From contig NZ_BAABRO010000005.1 of the NCBI RefSeq assembly GCF_039545035.1, forward strand, positions 248,001 through 312,000: a stretch of DNA of 64,000 nucleotides. Reading direction: 5' to 3'. The first letter of the stretch is position 1, and each line of letters opens with the position of its first letter. Below the pieces are notes generated by a model. It was not told where the DNA came from. It saw nothing but the letters and a program-made list of their open reading frames with translations, and did not search any database. Shown in pieces: positions 36,900 through 46,659 of the stretch. Source of the DNA: Novipirellula caenicola (GTDB lineage: Bacteria; Planctomycetota; Planctomycetia; Pirellulales; Pirellulaceae). A program made the translations under genes and the position numbers.

Positions 36900-39800
36900 A
36901 TGCAGATCAGGTTATCCTCGGACAAACGATTGCGCCGGCGCGTTTCGCGGCACCAAAACAAGCGACGCCAACTACTTGAGCGGCTTGAACCTCGGTTACT
37001 TCTGGCTGGCGGCAACCAACCACCTCAGATCGCCGCCCCAATTGCGGATCTGACCTTGGGGGCCGAAATTCCATTCACCTTCAATCTGTTACCGACGACC
37101 GGAGTCGTCTTTGGTTACGGGTCCGGAGGGACCGATATTCAGGCGACGGATAACTATTTTGCCAGTGGAGTTCAGTTCCTCGGAGCATGGGAAGACATCA
37201 CCTTTACCGGCAACACGGTGATGAACGATGATCCCTATCGTGTTCTCGAATTGACTGACATTCCCTCAGGCGTTTCTCCGCAAGATTATGTCTGGGATAA
37301 CAACAGCTACGTCTCCGATACACGTCGAGCGTACAATTACAATGGCTCCGTCATCACATGGGACCAATGGAAAGATCGCACGGGTCTTGATGCCAATAGC
37401 ACGCTAACCAACACCGTCCATGGAACGGTCGTCGACGTACGTCCTAACCAATACGAACCCGGACGTGGTAACGCAGTCGTTTACAACTGGGACCGACTTG
37501 ATCATGTCGAGCTTGATTTGTCGGAAGTGGTTCAGGTCGGTGCAGCATTTGAAATCTACGACGTCCTCGACCTCAAAGGTACTCCGGTTGTTTCCGGCGT
37601 CTACGATGGCAACGCAGTCTCAGTTCCGATGGTCGACCGAGTCTCGCCGGTGCCCATCGGACACAACCCCGTCGCTCCATTGGTGGTCGACAAAGAATTC
37701 GGTAGTTTCCTGATTCTGTCCGAGGCCGATCCGGTTCCCGCTAGCGGAAATGAGTTCTATGTTTCGCCCGATGGGACGCCGCAGGGCAATGGTAGCCAGA
37801 GCAATCCTTGGGATATGCAAACCGCGATGAGTCATCCCTCGAGCGTATCGCCGGGGGACACGATTTGGATCATGGGCGGGACCTACCGCGGCAAATTCAC
37901 CAGCACGCTTTCGGGTACTGCCGATAACCCTATCTACGTGCGAGAACGTCCAGGCGAAGAGGTGATCATTGACTTAAACAATGGAACGCCACTCAACGCG
38001 GAACTGATCACCGTCGGTGGACAATACACCTACTATCAAGGATTCGAGGTTTTCTCGAGCGATCTGTCGTCACGCACGACCAATATTCCCGGATCGTGGC
38101 CCGCGAACATCAATCGGGGAAACATCAACGTCAAAGGGGATCACGTCAAGATCATCAATTGGGAAATTCACGATCTAAACAAAGGTCTCGGGTATTGGGC
38201 AACCGCCGACGGGGGCGAGGTTTACGGATCGCTGATCTACAACAACGGATGGTCGGGGCCTGACCGAGAACACGGACAAGGAATCTATGCGCAGAACGAA
38301 GACTACACCCGTGTCTTCGCTGACAACATCCTTTTCAACCAATTCCGGCATGGCATCAAAGTCTATGGATCCAGTGCCGCAAGTTTGAAAAACTCCACAC
38401 TAGAAGGAAACATTGCCTTTAACAATGGAGCTGCAGGCACCGAAGGTTTCACGGGCGCTTGGCAGTACTTGATCGGAGGTGGATCCGAAGCAGAAAATAT
38501 CGTCGTCAACGAGAATTTTGCCTATGTCGGCAAACGTCACTTCGTGGACACCGATGCCAATGACACGCTAACCTTTACGGCGCGGCAAACCAACGGGCAA
38601 GCATTGCCATCGTGGCTCAAATTTTATGGCGGCGAAGGGTATTTCACAGGAACTCCATCGCATTCGGACGCCGGAACGATCTCGATTCAGCTCACCGCGA
38701 GAGACCGTTATGGGGCAACCGCCACCGATTATTTTGACATTACCGTCAATCCGGTGAACCAGACGCCCAGCCTGGTTTCCGCTATCCCAAACACCACGGT
38801 CCATCGCAACGCCTCGTTCGACTTCGATATCTCGAGTTACTTCCAAGATGCCGAGGATGGCAGCGATCTATCCTATTCGATCGCACCTCGCAATGGCGGC
38901 GTCTTGCCTAACTGGATCGACATCGATGTTGAGACCGGCGTGATCACGGGAACCCCGATCGCCGCCGGCACCACCGCGATCCAGGTCACCGCGTTTGATA
39001 GCCGCGGAAGTTTCACTTCGGATATTTTCAATCTCACCGTCGACAATCAAGCACCGCAAATGGCAGACGTGCTAGTCGCGTTGACGGACCAAGATGGGTC
39101 CGTGACGCTTGGTGATGACACGGTTTACACCGTCACGGTTAGCAACCAAGGCGCGGTGACTGCGCAAAACGTGGTCGTCACCACCACAGCCAGCTCTGGA
39201 TGGGTCAGTGAAGCGTCTAATAATGGCTCCAGTGGAAACGGAGTCATTACCACCGAGGTTGGCAACTTGGCTAGCGGCGCGTCCAAGCAGATTGAGATTC
39301 GAGTCACCACGACGCAGCCGGGTACGCTGTCGCTTGAGTCACAGGTAACGACTAGCACGACCGAGTCCAACTCGCGAAACAATGCCGATTCGACAAGCGT
39401 CTTTGTCAATGCATTGCCCGTGGCATCGGACGACCATGCCCAACTGAGCGAAGATCGGCTTAACGCAATCAGTGGCAATCTGCTCGGCAATGATCAAGAT
39501 GCCAATGGCAACCAAACCCTCAGCGTGGTCCAAGTCGAAGGAGTCACAAACCCGTTTGGTACTCCGGTGGCTGGCAATTTTGGATCGCTGCAGTGGGATC
39601 GCGACGGCTCCTATTCGTATTCGCTCGATCTGTTTTCACGCGAAGTGCAGAGGCTGACGGAAAATGATTTTCTGACCGAGAGTTTTCAGTACACGGTCAG
39701 CGACGGCTACGAAACCGATTCGGCCGTCATTTCATTCCAAATCAACGGTAGCAACGACGCGCCGACTGCGGACGACCTCGCGTTTTCAATCGATGGCAAT

Positions 39801-41909
39801 GCATCGGCGGTGGTCCATGCCGTGATCGCTGACGATATTGATAGTGACGACGACGCAAACTCACTGAGCTACGAATGGTTGACCTCACCGTCGCGTGGTC
39901 AGTTCGTGGATCTCGGTCACGGCCAGTTCCGCTTTGATCCGGCTGACCAATTTGACGATTTGTTAGTGGGACAACAGGAGGTGCAAACCCTTGCCTATCA
40001 AGTCACCGATCGGCACGGCGCCAGCACTCAGGCGAGTGTCGCGATCACGATCAACGGCAAAGGGGTCAAGCAGCCCGACGACGGAGACAACCCTACGCCT
40101 CCGTCAGAAACCAGCGAAATTACTTACGTCAGCTTTTCGACCAACGGGGTCGTTGGTGATATTCCCTACGCGGACGAAGACATTCTGGCGCTGAATACTA
40201 GCACCGGCGAATGGTCGCTCTACTTCGATGGCTCTCAGGTGGGACTGTCCCGCTGGGATGTCAACGCATTCTATGTGCAAGAGGATGGCAATATTCTGCT
40301 GAGCCTGGATACCAACAGCTATTCAAGAGAGCTTGGGCTGGTCCGTGATTCGGACATCTTGAAATTCACACCGACCGGTCTCGGGACGAAAACAGCTGGA
40401 ACGCTCGAGTGGTTTCTTGACGGATCCGACGTTGGTCTGAATCCCACCAGCGGCGACATTGATGAAATTGACTTCACACCCGATGGCCGCTTGGTCATCA
40501 GCACGGTCGGCAACCTGCATCTGGCCGGTGAAACGATCGACAACGAACAGAGGATTGTGCTGAACAATGGCGTGTTCGGCGCCGATTCGTCCGGTGACTG
40601 GTCGCTCTACACAGAGCCATCCAACGGCATCCAAGCCGCCATCTCCGTTTCGGACAATACGCTTTCGTTGGCTGCTGGAAACCCATCGGTTGCCACCAGT
40701 GTTTTCGTCGCCACCGCGATCCGCAATGACGCGAACCCGTTGACCGAAATCGAACAATCCGCACTCGATGGCATTCAACATGGCAAATTTACTGGCACCG
40801 AAGTGTTCGGTGACAAAGTAATCTACATGAGTTCGCAGAGCCGTGTATCCGTAGGCGATTTGAACTTCGCGGACGAAGATATTTTCGTTCATGACACGCG
40901 AACCGGAGCTTGGCGAATGTTCTTTGACGGCTCGGACATGGGCATTCGTAGCGACGTGGACGCATTTCACCTGCTGGCCGACGGCAGCGTCTTGATGAGT
41001 TTCAATGCCAACACCAAGCTTGCAGGACTCGGGACGGTCGCTCCTGCGGATATTGTTCGCTTCGTTCCAACCGAAACCGGCGATACCACTGCCGGAACCT
41101 TCGAAATGTACTTTGACGGTTCGGACGTAGGACTGACGACCTACTACGAAAACGTGGATGGAATCAGCATGAACGCCGAGGGAAGCCTAATCCTCAGCAC
41201 CACAGGAAGATTCAAGGTTCCCGGATTCAGCGGAACCCAATCGGACCTCGTGGTGTTTAACCCGGATGCATTAGGGGACAACACGGCTGGAAGCTGGCAA
41301 TTGCTGCAGAACGGCGAAGACCTTGGATTGAAAACGTCACGGGAAAACATCACCGGCGTATCCGTCGACCCAGAGTCGAACCAAGTGTTTGTCACGACGT
41401 TGGGGAATGTAACTGCCTCGGGTACCACTGCGACTGGCAACGATGTCATTGCTTACTCGGCGAGCGATCCCGCTAACACAATGACCCTGCTGTATGCAGG
41501 CGCTACTCACGGGATCACACGTTCGTTGGACGCGATCTATGTCGTCGATTCGGTGCAAACGAACGCGGATGCAGGCTTACGAACGAAAGACGAGCCGAGC
41601 AATTTCGTGGCGGCACTTGCATCCAGTAGTGAAGTCGCTGTTGCTGCTAGAACCGCTGGAATTGAGATGCAATCCGCATTGCGATCGTTCGTCAACGAAG
41701 CGGCGGAAACGAGCAAACCGGTTGCTCCAATCGATGAAACAGGTTCCTCTGCGATAGGGTCGTCTTCCAGTGCAGAGCAGAGACAACAAGCCAGTTTCTC
41801 TGACACTACGGCTCTGGATCCAGAATCAGTGGATGTGCTGCTGGCAACGTTATCATCGGTGCAGGACGATTCGTCTGCGATCGAAGCGTTCCCAAATCTG
41901 ATGCAATAA
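36900..41909 (+). CDS. Large secreted multidomain protein, shorter paralogue of the upstream giant
   Basis: A 1669-aa protein with a good ribosome binding site. LEPR-XLL motif at residues 26-36 (LERLEPRLLLA). The same split Ig domain with an inserted beta-helix module follows (about 67-546), then a second Ig-like domain (to about 715) and one DUF11 domain (about 720-835). Next is a VCBS/cadherin-like stretch (about 836-1055; DDHAQLSEDRLNAISGNLL and a later FRFDPADQFDDL), then one FDGSDVGL propeller (about 1072-1550) whose third and fourth repeats are degenerate. The C-terminal tail is Ala/Ser-rich. It shares architecture with its neighbour but lacks the two propeller-like A/B domains and the DUF11 arrays. 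It is probably exported and surface-bound; no enzymatic motif was recognised. Confidence 0.87.
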   Translation: MQIRLSSDKRLRRRVSRHQNKRRQLLERLEPRLLLAGGNQPPQIAAPIADLTLGAEIPFTFNLLPTTGVVFGYGSGGTDIQATDNYFASGVQFLGAWEDITFTGNTVMNDDPYRVLELTDIPSGVSPQDYVWDNNSYVSDTRRAYNYNGSVITWDQWKDRTGLDANSTLTNTVHGTVVDVRPNQYEPGRGNAVVYNWDRLDHVELDLSEVVQVGAAFEIYDVLDLKGTPVVSGVYDGNAVSVPMVDRVSPVPIGHNPVAPLVVDKEFGSFLILSEADPVPASGNEFYVSPDGTPQGNGSQSNPWDMQTAMSHPSSVSPGDTIWIMGGTYRGKFTSTLSGTADNPIYVRERPGEEVIIDLNNGTPLNAELITVGGQYTYYQGFEVFSSDLSSRTTNIPGSWPANINRGNINVKGDHVKIINWEIHDLNKGLGYWATADGGEVYGSLIYNNGWSGPDREHGQGIYAQNEDYTRVFADNILFNQFRHGIKVYGSSAASLKNSTLEGNIAFNNGAAGTEGFTGAWQYLIGGGSEAENIVVNENFAYVGKRHFVDTDANDTLTFTARQTNGQALPSWLKFYGGEGYFTGTPSHSDAGTISIQLTARDRYGATATDYFDITVNPVNQTPSLVSAIPNTTVHRNASFDFDISSYFQDAEDGSDLSYSIAPRNGGVLPNWIDIDVETGVITGTPIAAGTTAIQVTAFDSRGSFTSDIFNLTVDNQAPQMADVLVALTDQDGSVTLGDDTVYTVTVSNQGAVTAQNVVVTTTASSGWVSEASNNGSSGNGVITTEVGNLASGASKQIEIRVTTTQPGTLSLESQVTTSTTESNSRNNADSTSVFVNALPVASDDHAQLSEDRLNAISGNLLGNDQDANGNQTLSVVQVEGVTNPFGTPVAGNFGSLQWDRDGSYSYSLDLFSREVQRLTENDFLTESFQYTVSDGYETDSAVISFQINGSNDAPTADDLAFSIDGNASAVVHAVIADDIDSDDDANSLSYEWLTSPSRGQFVDLGHGQFRFDPADQFDDLLVGQQEVQTLAYQVTDRHGASTQASVAITINGKGVKQPDDGDNPTPPSETSEITYVSFSTNGVVGDIPYADEDILALNTSTGEWSLYFDGSQVGLSRWDVNAFYVQEDGNILLSLDTNSYSRELGLVRDSDILKFTPTGLGTKTAGTLEWFLDGSDVGLNPTSGDIDEIDFTPDGRLVISTVGNLHLAGETIDNEQRIVLNNGVFGADSSGDWSLYTEPSNGIQAAISVSDNTLSLAAGNPSVATSVFVATAIRNDANPLTEIEQSALDGIQHGKFTGTEVFGDKVIYMSSQSRVSVGDLNFADEDIFVHDTRTGAWRMFFDGSDMGIRSDVDAFHLLADGSVLMSFNANTKLAGLGTVAPADIVRFVPTETGDTTAGTFEMYFDGSDVGLTTYYENVDGISMNAEGSLILSTTGRFKVPGFSGTQSDLVVFNPDALGDNTAGSWQLLQNGEDLGLKTSRENITGVSVDPESNQVFVTTLGNVTASGTTATGNDVIAYSASDPANTMTLLYAGATHGITRSLDAIYVVDSVQTNADAGLRTKDEPSNFVAALASSSEVAVAARTAGIEMQSALRSFVNEAAETSKPVAPIDETGSSAIGSSSSAEQRQQASFSDTTALDPESVDVLLATLSSVQDDSSAIEAFPNLMQ

Positions 41910-41925
41910 CTTGACGTATTGCTTG

Positions 41926-41960
41926 TCGTCGCACGGGTGATTCATCCGTGCGACGATTTT
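41926..41960. terminator. Rho-independent, probably bidirectional terminator
   Basis: Perfect 10-bp arms CGTCGCACGG and CCGTGCGACG with a 9-base loop, followed on the + strand by ATTTT. It lies between the convergent ends of the second giant gene and gmhA, and so can stop transcripts from both sides. Confidence 0.85.
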
Positions 41961-41978
41961 CTTCATCGCACCGCAACG

Positions 41979-42572
41979 CTACGACAATTTGTCGTCGCTG
42001 GGACGTGTCAAGTTTTTCAACGCGTTGTGAATGAAAACGACATGCATGTCCTCGGCGACTTGCATGTCGTGGATGGGCACGTGGACATTGATGTCCGCCA
42101 ACGCGTGAATCTTGCCTCCGTCAAATCCGGTCAAACAGATCACCTTGGCGCCTTGGTCCTTCGCGAACTTCACCGCGCGGACGACGTTCTCAGAATTCCC
42201 GCTGCCCGAAATCGCCACCACCAAGTCGCCTTCGCAAACGATCGGCCGCAGCTGCTCTAGAAAGACGTCGTCGTAGCTGACGTCGTTGGCATACGCCGAA
42301 AAAATCCCCATGTTCTCCGCTAAACAGATTCCGCGGAAACGACGTCCCGAGGCAAGGTACAACGTCTTGTTCCAATCGGTCACCGCATGCTGCGCCGCTA
42401 ATGCACTGCCGCCGTTGCCAAACACAATCGTTTGCGCATCCGCCTTCCATGTCTGATCAATCAAATCGATTGCCGCTTGCCACTCGTCAAGATCGCAACG
42501 ATCGATCGTGTCTTTCAGCGCTGAGAAATACTCAGTCACTTGACTCAACTCACTCGCACTTGCATTCGCCAT
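41979..42572 (-). CDS. gmhA: Phosphoheptose isomerase (SIS domain)
   Basis: A 197-aa protein, the family's usual length. The SIS-domain sugar phosphate loop reads TIVFGNGGSALAAQHAVTDW, and VVAISGSGNSENVVRAVKFA is the second signature. It converts sedoheptulose 7-phosphate to D-glycero-D-manno-heptose 7-phosphate, the step before the HddA-like kinase at the left edge of the window. It lies 41 kb from gmhB, on the opposite strand and apparently alone, so it is not in the same operon. Confidence 0.93.
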   Translation of the reverse strand: MANASASELSQVTEYFSALKDTIDRCDLDEWQAAIDLIDQTWKADAQTIVFGNGGSALAAQHAVTDWNKTLYLASGRRFRGICLAENMGIFSAYANDVSYDDVFLEQLRPIVCEGDLVVAISGSGNSENVVRAVKFAKDQGAKVICLTGFDGGKIHALADINVHVPIHDMQVAEDMHVVFIHNALKNLTRPSDDKLS

Positions 42573-42617
42573 CTCAGATCACTCGAAACATTGGGAGAAG
42601 AATTTGACTTTGATCCT

Positions 42618-42641
42618 GACCCCACTCTATTGGGGTCTTTT
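42618..42641. terminator. Hairpin followed by T tract on the + strand
   Basis: GACCCCA and TGGGGTC arms with a 6-base loop, followed by TTTT. It lies just upstream of the divergent gmhA start, where no + strand gene ends, so it may be a terminator relic or a dispersed palindrome instead. Confidence 0.4.
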
Positions 42642-43046
42642 AGCTTAATCCATCCGCGGTTGTGAGGCACGAATAAGTCCGAGAATTTATGCATATCTCA
42701 CGGAATGGGTCGCGCGTTGCGAAACGCAATTCGTGGTCCAAACACGCACACCTCGCATCGAGGTTTCCCTTTCGGAAATCCGATCCTGATCGACCTGCCG
42801 GCAACATCCTGCAAATCGGATCGTTTGCCACGTGTCGATTTTCAAACACGAAAACTGGCCGCAGTCACTACAATCGTAATAGGACACGATCCTCTCTCGT
42901 GGATCTCGCAGTGGGCAGGCGGGAAATGTCGATGCTTGGGGGGCTTGGCGGTCGATACCGCTAACAAGCCCAGAAAAGATCACGCTGATCTCGCCGGCAG
43001 ATGCACTGTCGTCATTCCGACTCCCTTTTACGTAGCTTTGATAGCA
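42642..43046. other. Intergenic stretch without a recognised gene
   Basis: About 400 bases between the hairpin and the small secreted protein gene. Open frames here lack conserved features and a ribosome binding site. It may hold the promoter of the following gene, but no clear -35/-10 pair was seen. Confidence 0.4.
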
Positions 43047-43442
43047 ATGAAAAAATTCTATCTTGCCGTTTGTGTCGCCGCAGGGTTCCTGCTTGGCGGA
43101 AATGCGTCCAGTGCGAACGCTCAGCAACCAGCTCACTACTATCCGGCACGGCCGACGTTCAGCCCGTATCTGTTTTACCGGCAGTTCAACGGGACCGGGC
43201 TTCCGAACTATTACACGTTCGTGCGACCGCGTGAAATCTACAACGACTACATCACCCGAACGCGTCCGTCTTACTACGCTGAATCACAACGGCAACGGTT
43301 GATCAGCCAGGACCAAGTCGCGGAGATCGTCGACAACCAGATTCGTGAACGGATGACGACCGGCATCGGAGCCGCCTCGCAAGCCGCTACCTTCCAAAAC
43401 ACCTCGCACTACTACCCTCGGTCACCGATGCGGCGGCGGTAA
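43047..43442 (+). CDS. Small secreted Tyr/Arg-rich protein
   Basis: A 131-aa protein. The start is the ATG at 43047, which gives a clean signal peptide (MKKFYLAVCVAAGFLLGGNASSANA, cleavage likely after ANA at about residue 25); the longer open frame upstream is ignored. The mature part is rich in Tyr, Pro and Arg (HYYPARPTFSPYLFYRQF, and HYYPRSPMRRR at the end). No domain was recognised. It is likely an exported structural or adhesive protein of the planctomycete envelope. Confidence 0.7.
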   Translation: MKKFYLAVCVAAGFLLGGNASSANAQQPAHYYPARPTFSPYLFYRQFNGTGLPNYYTFVRPREIYNDYITRTRPSYYAESQRQRLISQDQVAEIVDNQIRERMTTGIGAASQAATFQNTSHYYPRSPMRRR

Positions 43443-43469
43443 TCGAGCGTCGCGTCATGCGAAAACGAG

Positions 43470-43856
43470 CTAGGCTTCCTTGTCAAACGGCAGTCGAACT
43501 CGGATCAGTTCCCAGACGTGAGTGATCGGATCCATCCCCAACCAAGTGCTCAATCCGTAATGGATGGCGTATCCAATCGCCAGCACGATGCAGAGAACGA
43601 GAAGGGACCGCAGCAGGGCTCGGCGACGACGCTGCTGTTCCAAACGAACGAGCCCCTCGGTCGCACGAACGACGACGCTCCGGCTGTTCGCCGGCTTTGC
43701 ACTGCGAACGTTCGTCGAGCCGTCCTCTTCACTCGGCTTTTCTGCGCGGGGGTTCCCCTTTGCCATATCCTCTACCAATTGATGGGTTGTCGCCAAACGC
43801 GACTCTGCTTCACTAACGAACGACTCGATATTCGGTTTTCGTTTGGTGGACTTCAT
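43470..43856 (-). CDS. Small single-pass membrane protein of unknown function
   Basis: The start is set at the ATG at 43856 (MKSTKRKPNIESFVSEAESRL), giving 128 aa; the longer frame upstream encodes a composition that does not look like protein. The N-terminal part is charged and likely cytoplasmic. One transmembrane helix (SLLVLCIVLAIGYAIHYGL) lies near the C terminus, with a short tail ending PFDKEA. It is next to the protease gene on the same strand. No family was recognised. Confidence 0.55.
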   Translation of the reverse strand: MKSTKRKPNIESFVSEAESRLATTHQLVEDMAKGNPRAEKPSEEDGSTNVRSAKPANSRSVVVRATEGLVRLEQQRRRRALLRSLLVLCIVLAIGYAIHYGLSTWLGMDPITHVWELIRVRLPFDKEA

Positions 43857-44086
43857 GTCATGCAACGGGGTACGGAGAGTCAGCACGGAATCGACACCAC
43901 ACAATAGGGATGAGACCACCCCTCCAACGACATTGTAACCTCGCTGCACTTCGCTTGGACAGAGTTTACTTGCCACTGCAGCGAAATCCCTCCTAACCAC
44001 CACGATAACGCAGGTCACGGCAACCTCTACACGAACATCGCGGACTGGACACCGCCGCCTCCGTTTCGACATTCCGAGAACCGTTT

Positions 44087-46417
44087 TCAGTTATCTTCAC
44101 GATCGGGTTGCAGCGATGCTTTCAGTTCGCGAATCGGAAGTCCATTGATCCCATTAGGCTCACGGCGAAGCAGTTCGTCAAGATCCTCCCGTGCTCTTGC
44201 GGTTCGGCCGGAGATGGCCCGCAGTTGAGCTCGCATGAAACGATATCGATTCTCGTCGGGATGCAGCGTCACAAACATATCCGTTCGCCGCAACATCGCA
44301 TCGAGGTCCTGATCACGAGTCGCGATGCCAATCAGATTATTGAGCACACGAGTCAGAATATCGAGGTCGCTTTGGGATTGAAGATCCGACGGGGCAATCG
44401 CTCGACCAGCGAACTGCCGAACCAACTCGTCGGCCGCTTCGTCGCTTAACGGCGTGCCCCCATCAAACACATCAATTAATTCTGTTTCCCCCGACTCCAT
44501 CCGCTGTCTCACGACAAAGTGCCCCGGCAATCCGATCCCTTCCATGTGCAAACCAAGCCGACGGCCAAGATCGATGTACAAAATTGCCAACGTGATCGGT
44601 AACCCTTCGCGATCATCGATCACGCGATCCAAGAAACTGTTGGCGGGATGATAATACTCGGCACGACCGCCGTGAAAGCCATTCTCGCGAAACAGATACT
44701 GGTCAAGGATTTGGCGTTTCTGACGCTCGTCATCCTCGGCCGTGAAACCTTCGGCAATCTCACTCGCCATTTTGTCCAGCTTGGCTTCGTAGGCTGCCAC
44801 ATCGACCTGCGGGTTCTCGATCGCCGAGATCAGTAATGCGCCTCTGACAAGTCGACTTGCCGAATGGTCGGCGGCATCCGGCTGCTTCGCGAACAACTCG
44901 CCAAGCTGAGCCAACAAAGGCGCACGCAGCACATCGCTTGCCAGATGCTTCATCTGCTTCGCCTCTTCATCTAGTTCCACCGCTCGACGTCTCAGTTCTC
45001 TCGAGACGACATCACCGCTGGCAGCTAGCGTGTCGACATAGGCTTGATCGACGTCGCCCGCATGGTTGTCCTCCTTGCCCAGGCTCGCGATCCAATCGGT
45101 CACCGTCGTGCTGAGCGGCGGCGAAGCCAGATCGGGACCGACGCTAAACCGGCGAAACTCGGGCTTGGTATCGCGGAATTTGACGATCCCGACACGCCCC
45201 TTTGTCAATTGCGTATCCGTCGATTCGACCACCAAATGTTCATTGACATAACACTTCATCCGTCCCTCTTCGACTCGCACTCGCAAATGATTCCATTGCT
45301 CAGCCAAGTAGTGCTTGCTTCGCACGTCGCTAAGCACTTGCCACGAATAGACCGAAGGACCTAAGAAACAGGTCAACCGCATTTTGCCATTGCTTGGATA
45401 AAAACCGTAATGTCGATCGCCGCCGTCACTATGAAATGCAATCCCCGCTGCGCCCGATTCATCGTCAAGTCGCACCCACACCGAGATGTCATACGGTGGG
45501 TCGCCGACCGCCGCAGTGGACAAACACAATGACCGACCGCCAAATCCTTTGCCGGTGCCGCTTGCCGAGATCACGCCTCCGCGTTGCTGCCACGATCCGC
45601 CCAACACGATTTCCCATTCGCTTTCATCTAGCCCACTCAGTCGCACCCAGCGATCCATCGTGATCGGATTTGTTTTCTCACGCAGTGGCTTCAAATCATC
45701 GATCGGAATGGCAAAACCGAGATTGTCGTCGACGGCGGACTTCATGTTGACGATGCCGAGCACGTTGCCTTGGGTGTCCACGACCGGACCTCCGCTGTTG
45801 CCCGGCTGCACGGGCATCGCGAGTTGAATCATTTCGCGACCACTGATTTCGCGTACCGCCGAAACCATCCCTTCGACCACACTGTCTTGCAGCCCCAACG
45901 GATTACCAAACGCCAACACTCGCTTGCCCTGGGGTGGTAGCTCCGCTTCGGACAGCGTCAGTGCCGACAAATGCTCTTTCCCCACATCGACGCGAACGAT
46001 CGCCAAGTCATTCGCCGAATCCGACGCCTCGATCGAAAGGACCGGCAACTTACGTCCCCCCGAAGTCTCGACCGTAAACGGACGCCCTTCGCCGATAACG
46101 TGCATGTTGGTCGCGATCAAACCGCCGCCATCGATGACAAACCCCGTGCCAATCCCAAGCGGATCTCCATCACGTCCTTGCACTCGAATCGTCACCAGCG
46201 ACGGACGAACCTCTGCGATCAATTGCTCGGTCGTCGCAACCGCTGGCTGATCATGGGCCGCCTGATCATTCGTCGCCTGATCATTCGCTGCGTTATCCAC
46301 TGCTGCATCGGGTTCGTCGGCCGACACCATCATTCCGGCGACACCCACCAAGCTCCACACCAGCACTGCGTGGCAAACTTGACGGAAACATCGAAATCGG
46401 TGAGGCCAAAATGTCAT
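44087..46417 (-). CDS. Trypsin-like (HtrA-type) serine protease fused to DUF1080-like and SirB1-like domains
   Basis: A 776-aa protein with an N-terminal signal segment (about 15-33). A short Asn/Asp/Gln/Ala linker (41-58) is encoded by a small repeat containing TGATCA. The protease domain has the triad His106 (TNMHVIG), Asp137 (NDLAIV) and Ser208 (GNSGGPV). No PDZ domain follows. The middle (about 265-430) resembles the DUF1080/LamG-type beta-sandwich (SWQQRGGVISASG, WNHLRVRVEEGRMKCYVN). The C terminus (about 480-776) resembles SirB1/transglutaminase-like plus TPR proteins (LPITLAILYIDLGRRLGLHMEGIGLPGHFVV). It is probably a periplasmic quality-control or processing protease. The three-part fusion is unusual. 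Confidence 0.82.
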   Translation of the reverse strand: MTFWPHRFRCFRQVCHAVLVWSLVGVAGMMVSADEPDAAVDNAANDQATNDQAAHDQPAVATTEQLIAEVRPSLVTIRVQGRDGDPLGIGTGFVIDGGGLIATNMHVIGEGRPFTVETSGGRKLPVLSIEASDSANDLAIVRVDVGKEHLSALTLSEAELPPQGKRVLAFGNPLGLQDSVVEGMVSAVREISGREMIQLAMPVQPGNSGGPVVDTQGNVLGIVNMKSAVDDNLGFAIPIDDLKPLREKTNPITMDRWVRLSGLDESEWEIVLGGSWQQRGGVISASGTGKGFGGRSLCLSTAAVGDPPYDISVWVRLDDESGAAGIAFHSDGGDRHYGFYPSNGKMRLTCFLGPSVYSWQVLSDVRSKHYLAEQWNHLRVRVEEGRMKCYVNEHLVVESTDTQLTKGRVGIVKFRDTKPEFRRFSVGPDLASPPLSTTVTDWIASLGKEDNHAGDVDQAYVDTLAASGDVVSRELRRRAVELDEEAKQMKHLASDVLRAPLLAQLGELFAKQPDAADHSASRLVRGALLISAIENPQVDVAAYEAKLDKMASEIAEGFTAEDDERQKRQILDQYLFRENGFHGGRAEYYHPANSFLDRVIDDREGLPITLAILYIDLGRRLGLHMEGIGLPGHFVVRQRMESGETELIDVFDGGTPLSDEAADELVRQFAGRAIAPSDLQSQSDLDILTRVLNNLIGIATRDQDLDAMLRRTDMFVTLHPDENRYRFMRAQLRAISGRTARAREDLDELLRREPNGINGLPIRELKASLQPDREDN

Positions 46418-46659
46418 GGATACGCTTCGCAGTTCGTTTTTCGGGGGGATGCGTCGTGAGGTCGCTGGCTCGCAGTGAGTTATCTATTGTAAACGCAAGT
46501 CGCGGGGGGAAACTGCGACGAATCGGCGAATCGTTTTTTGGCTCGCCACGATTCCGCCAGATGTTAGAATTTCGGACACAGACTGCTTGGTAATTGGCCG
46601 CTTGATTGCCGCATGTCGAAGAAACCCCTCCCGCAACGCCCCGTTCTCACACCCATTTC

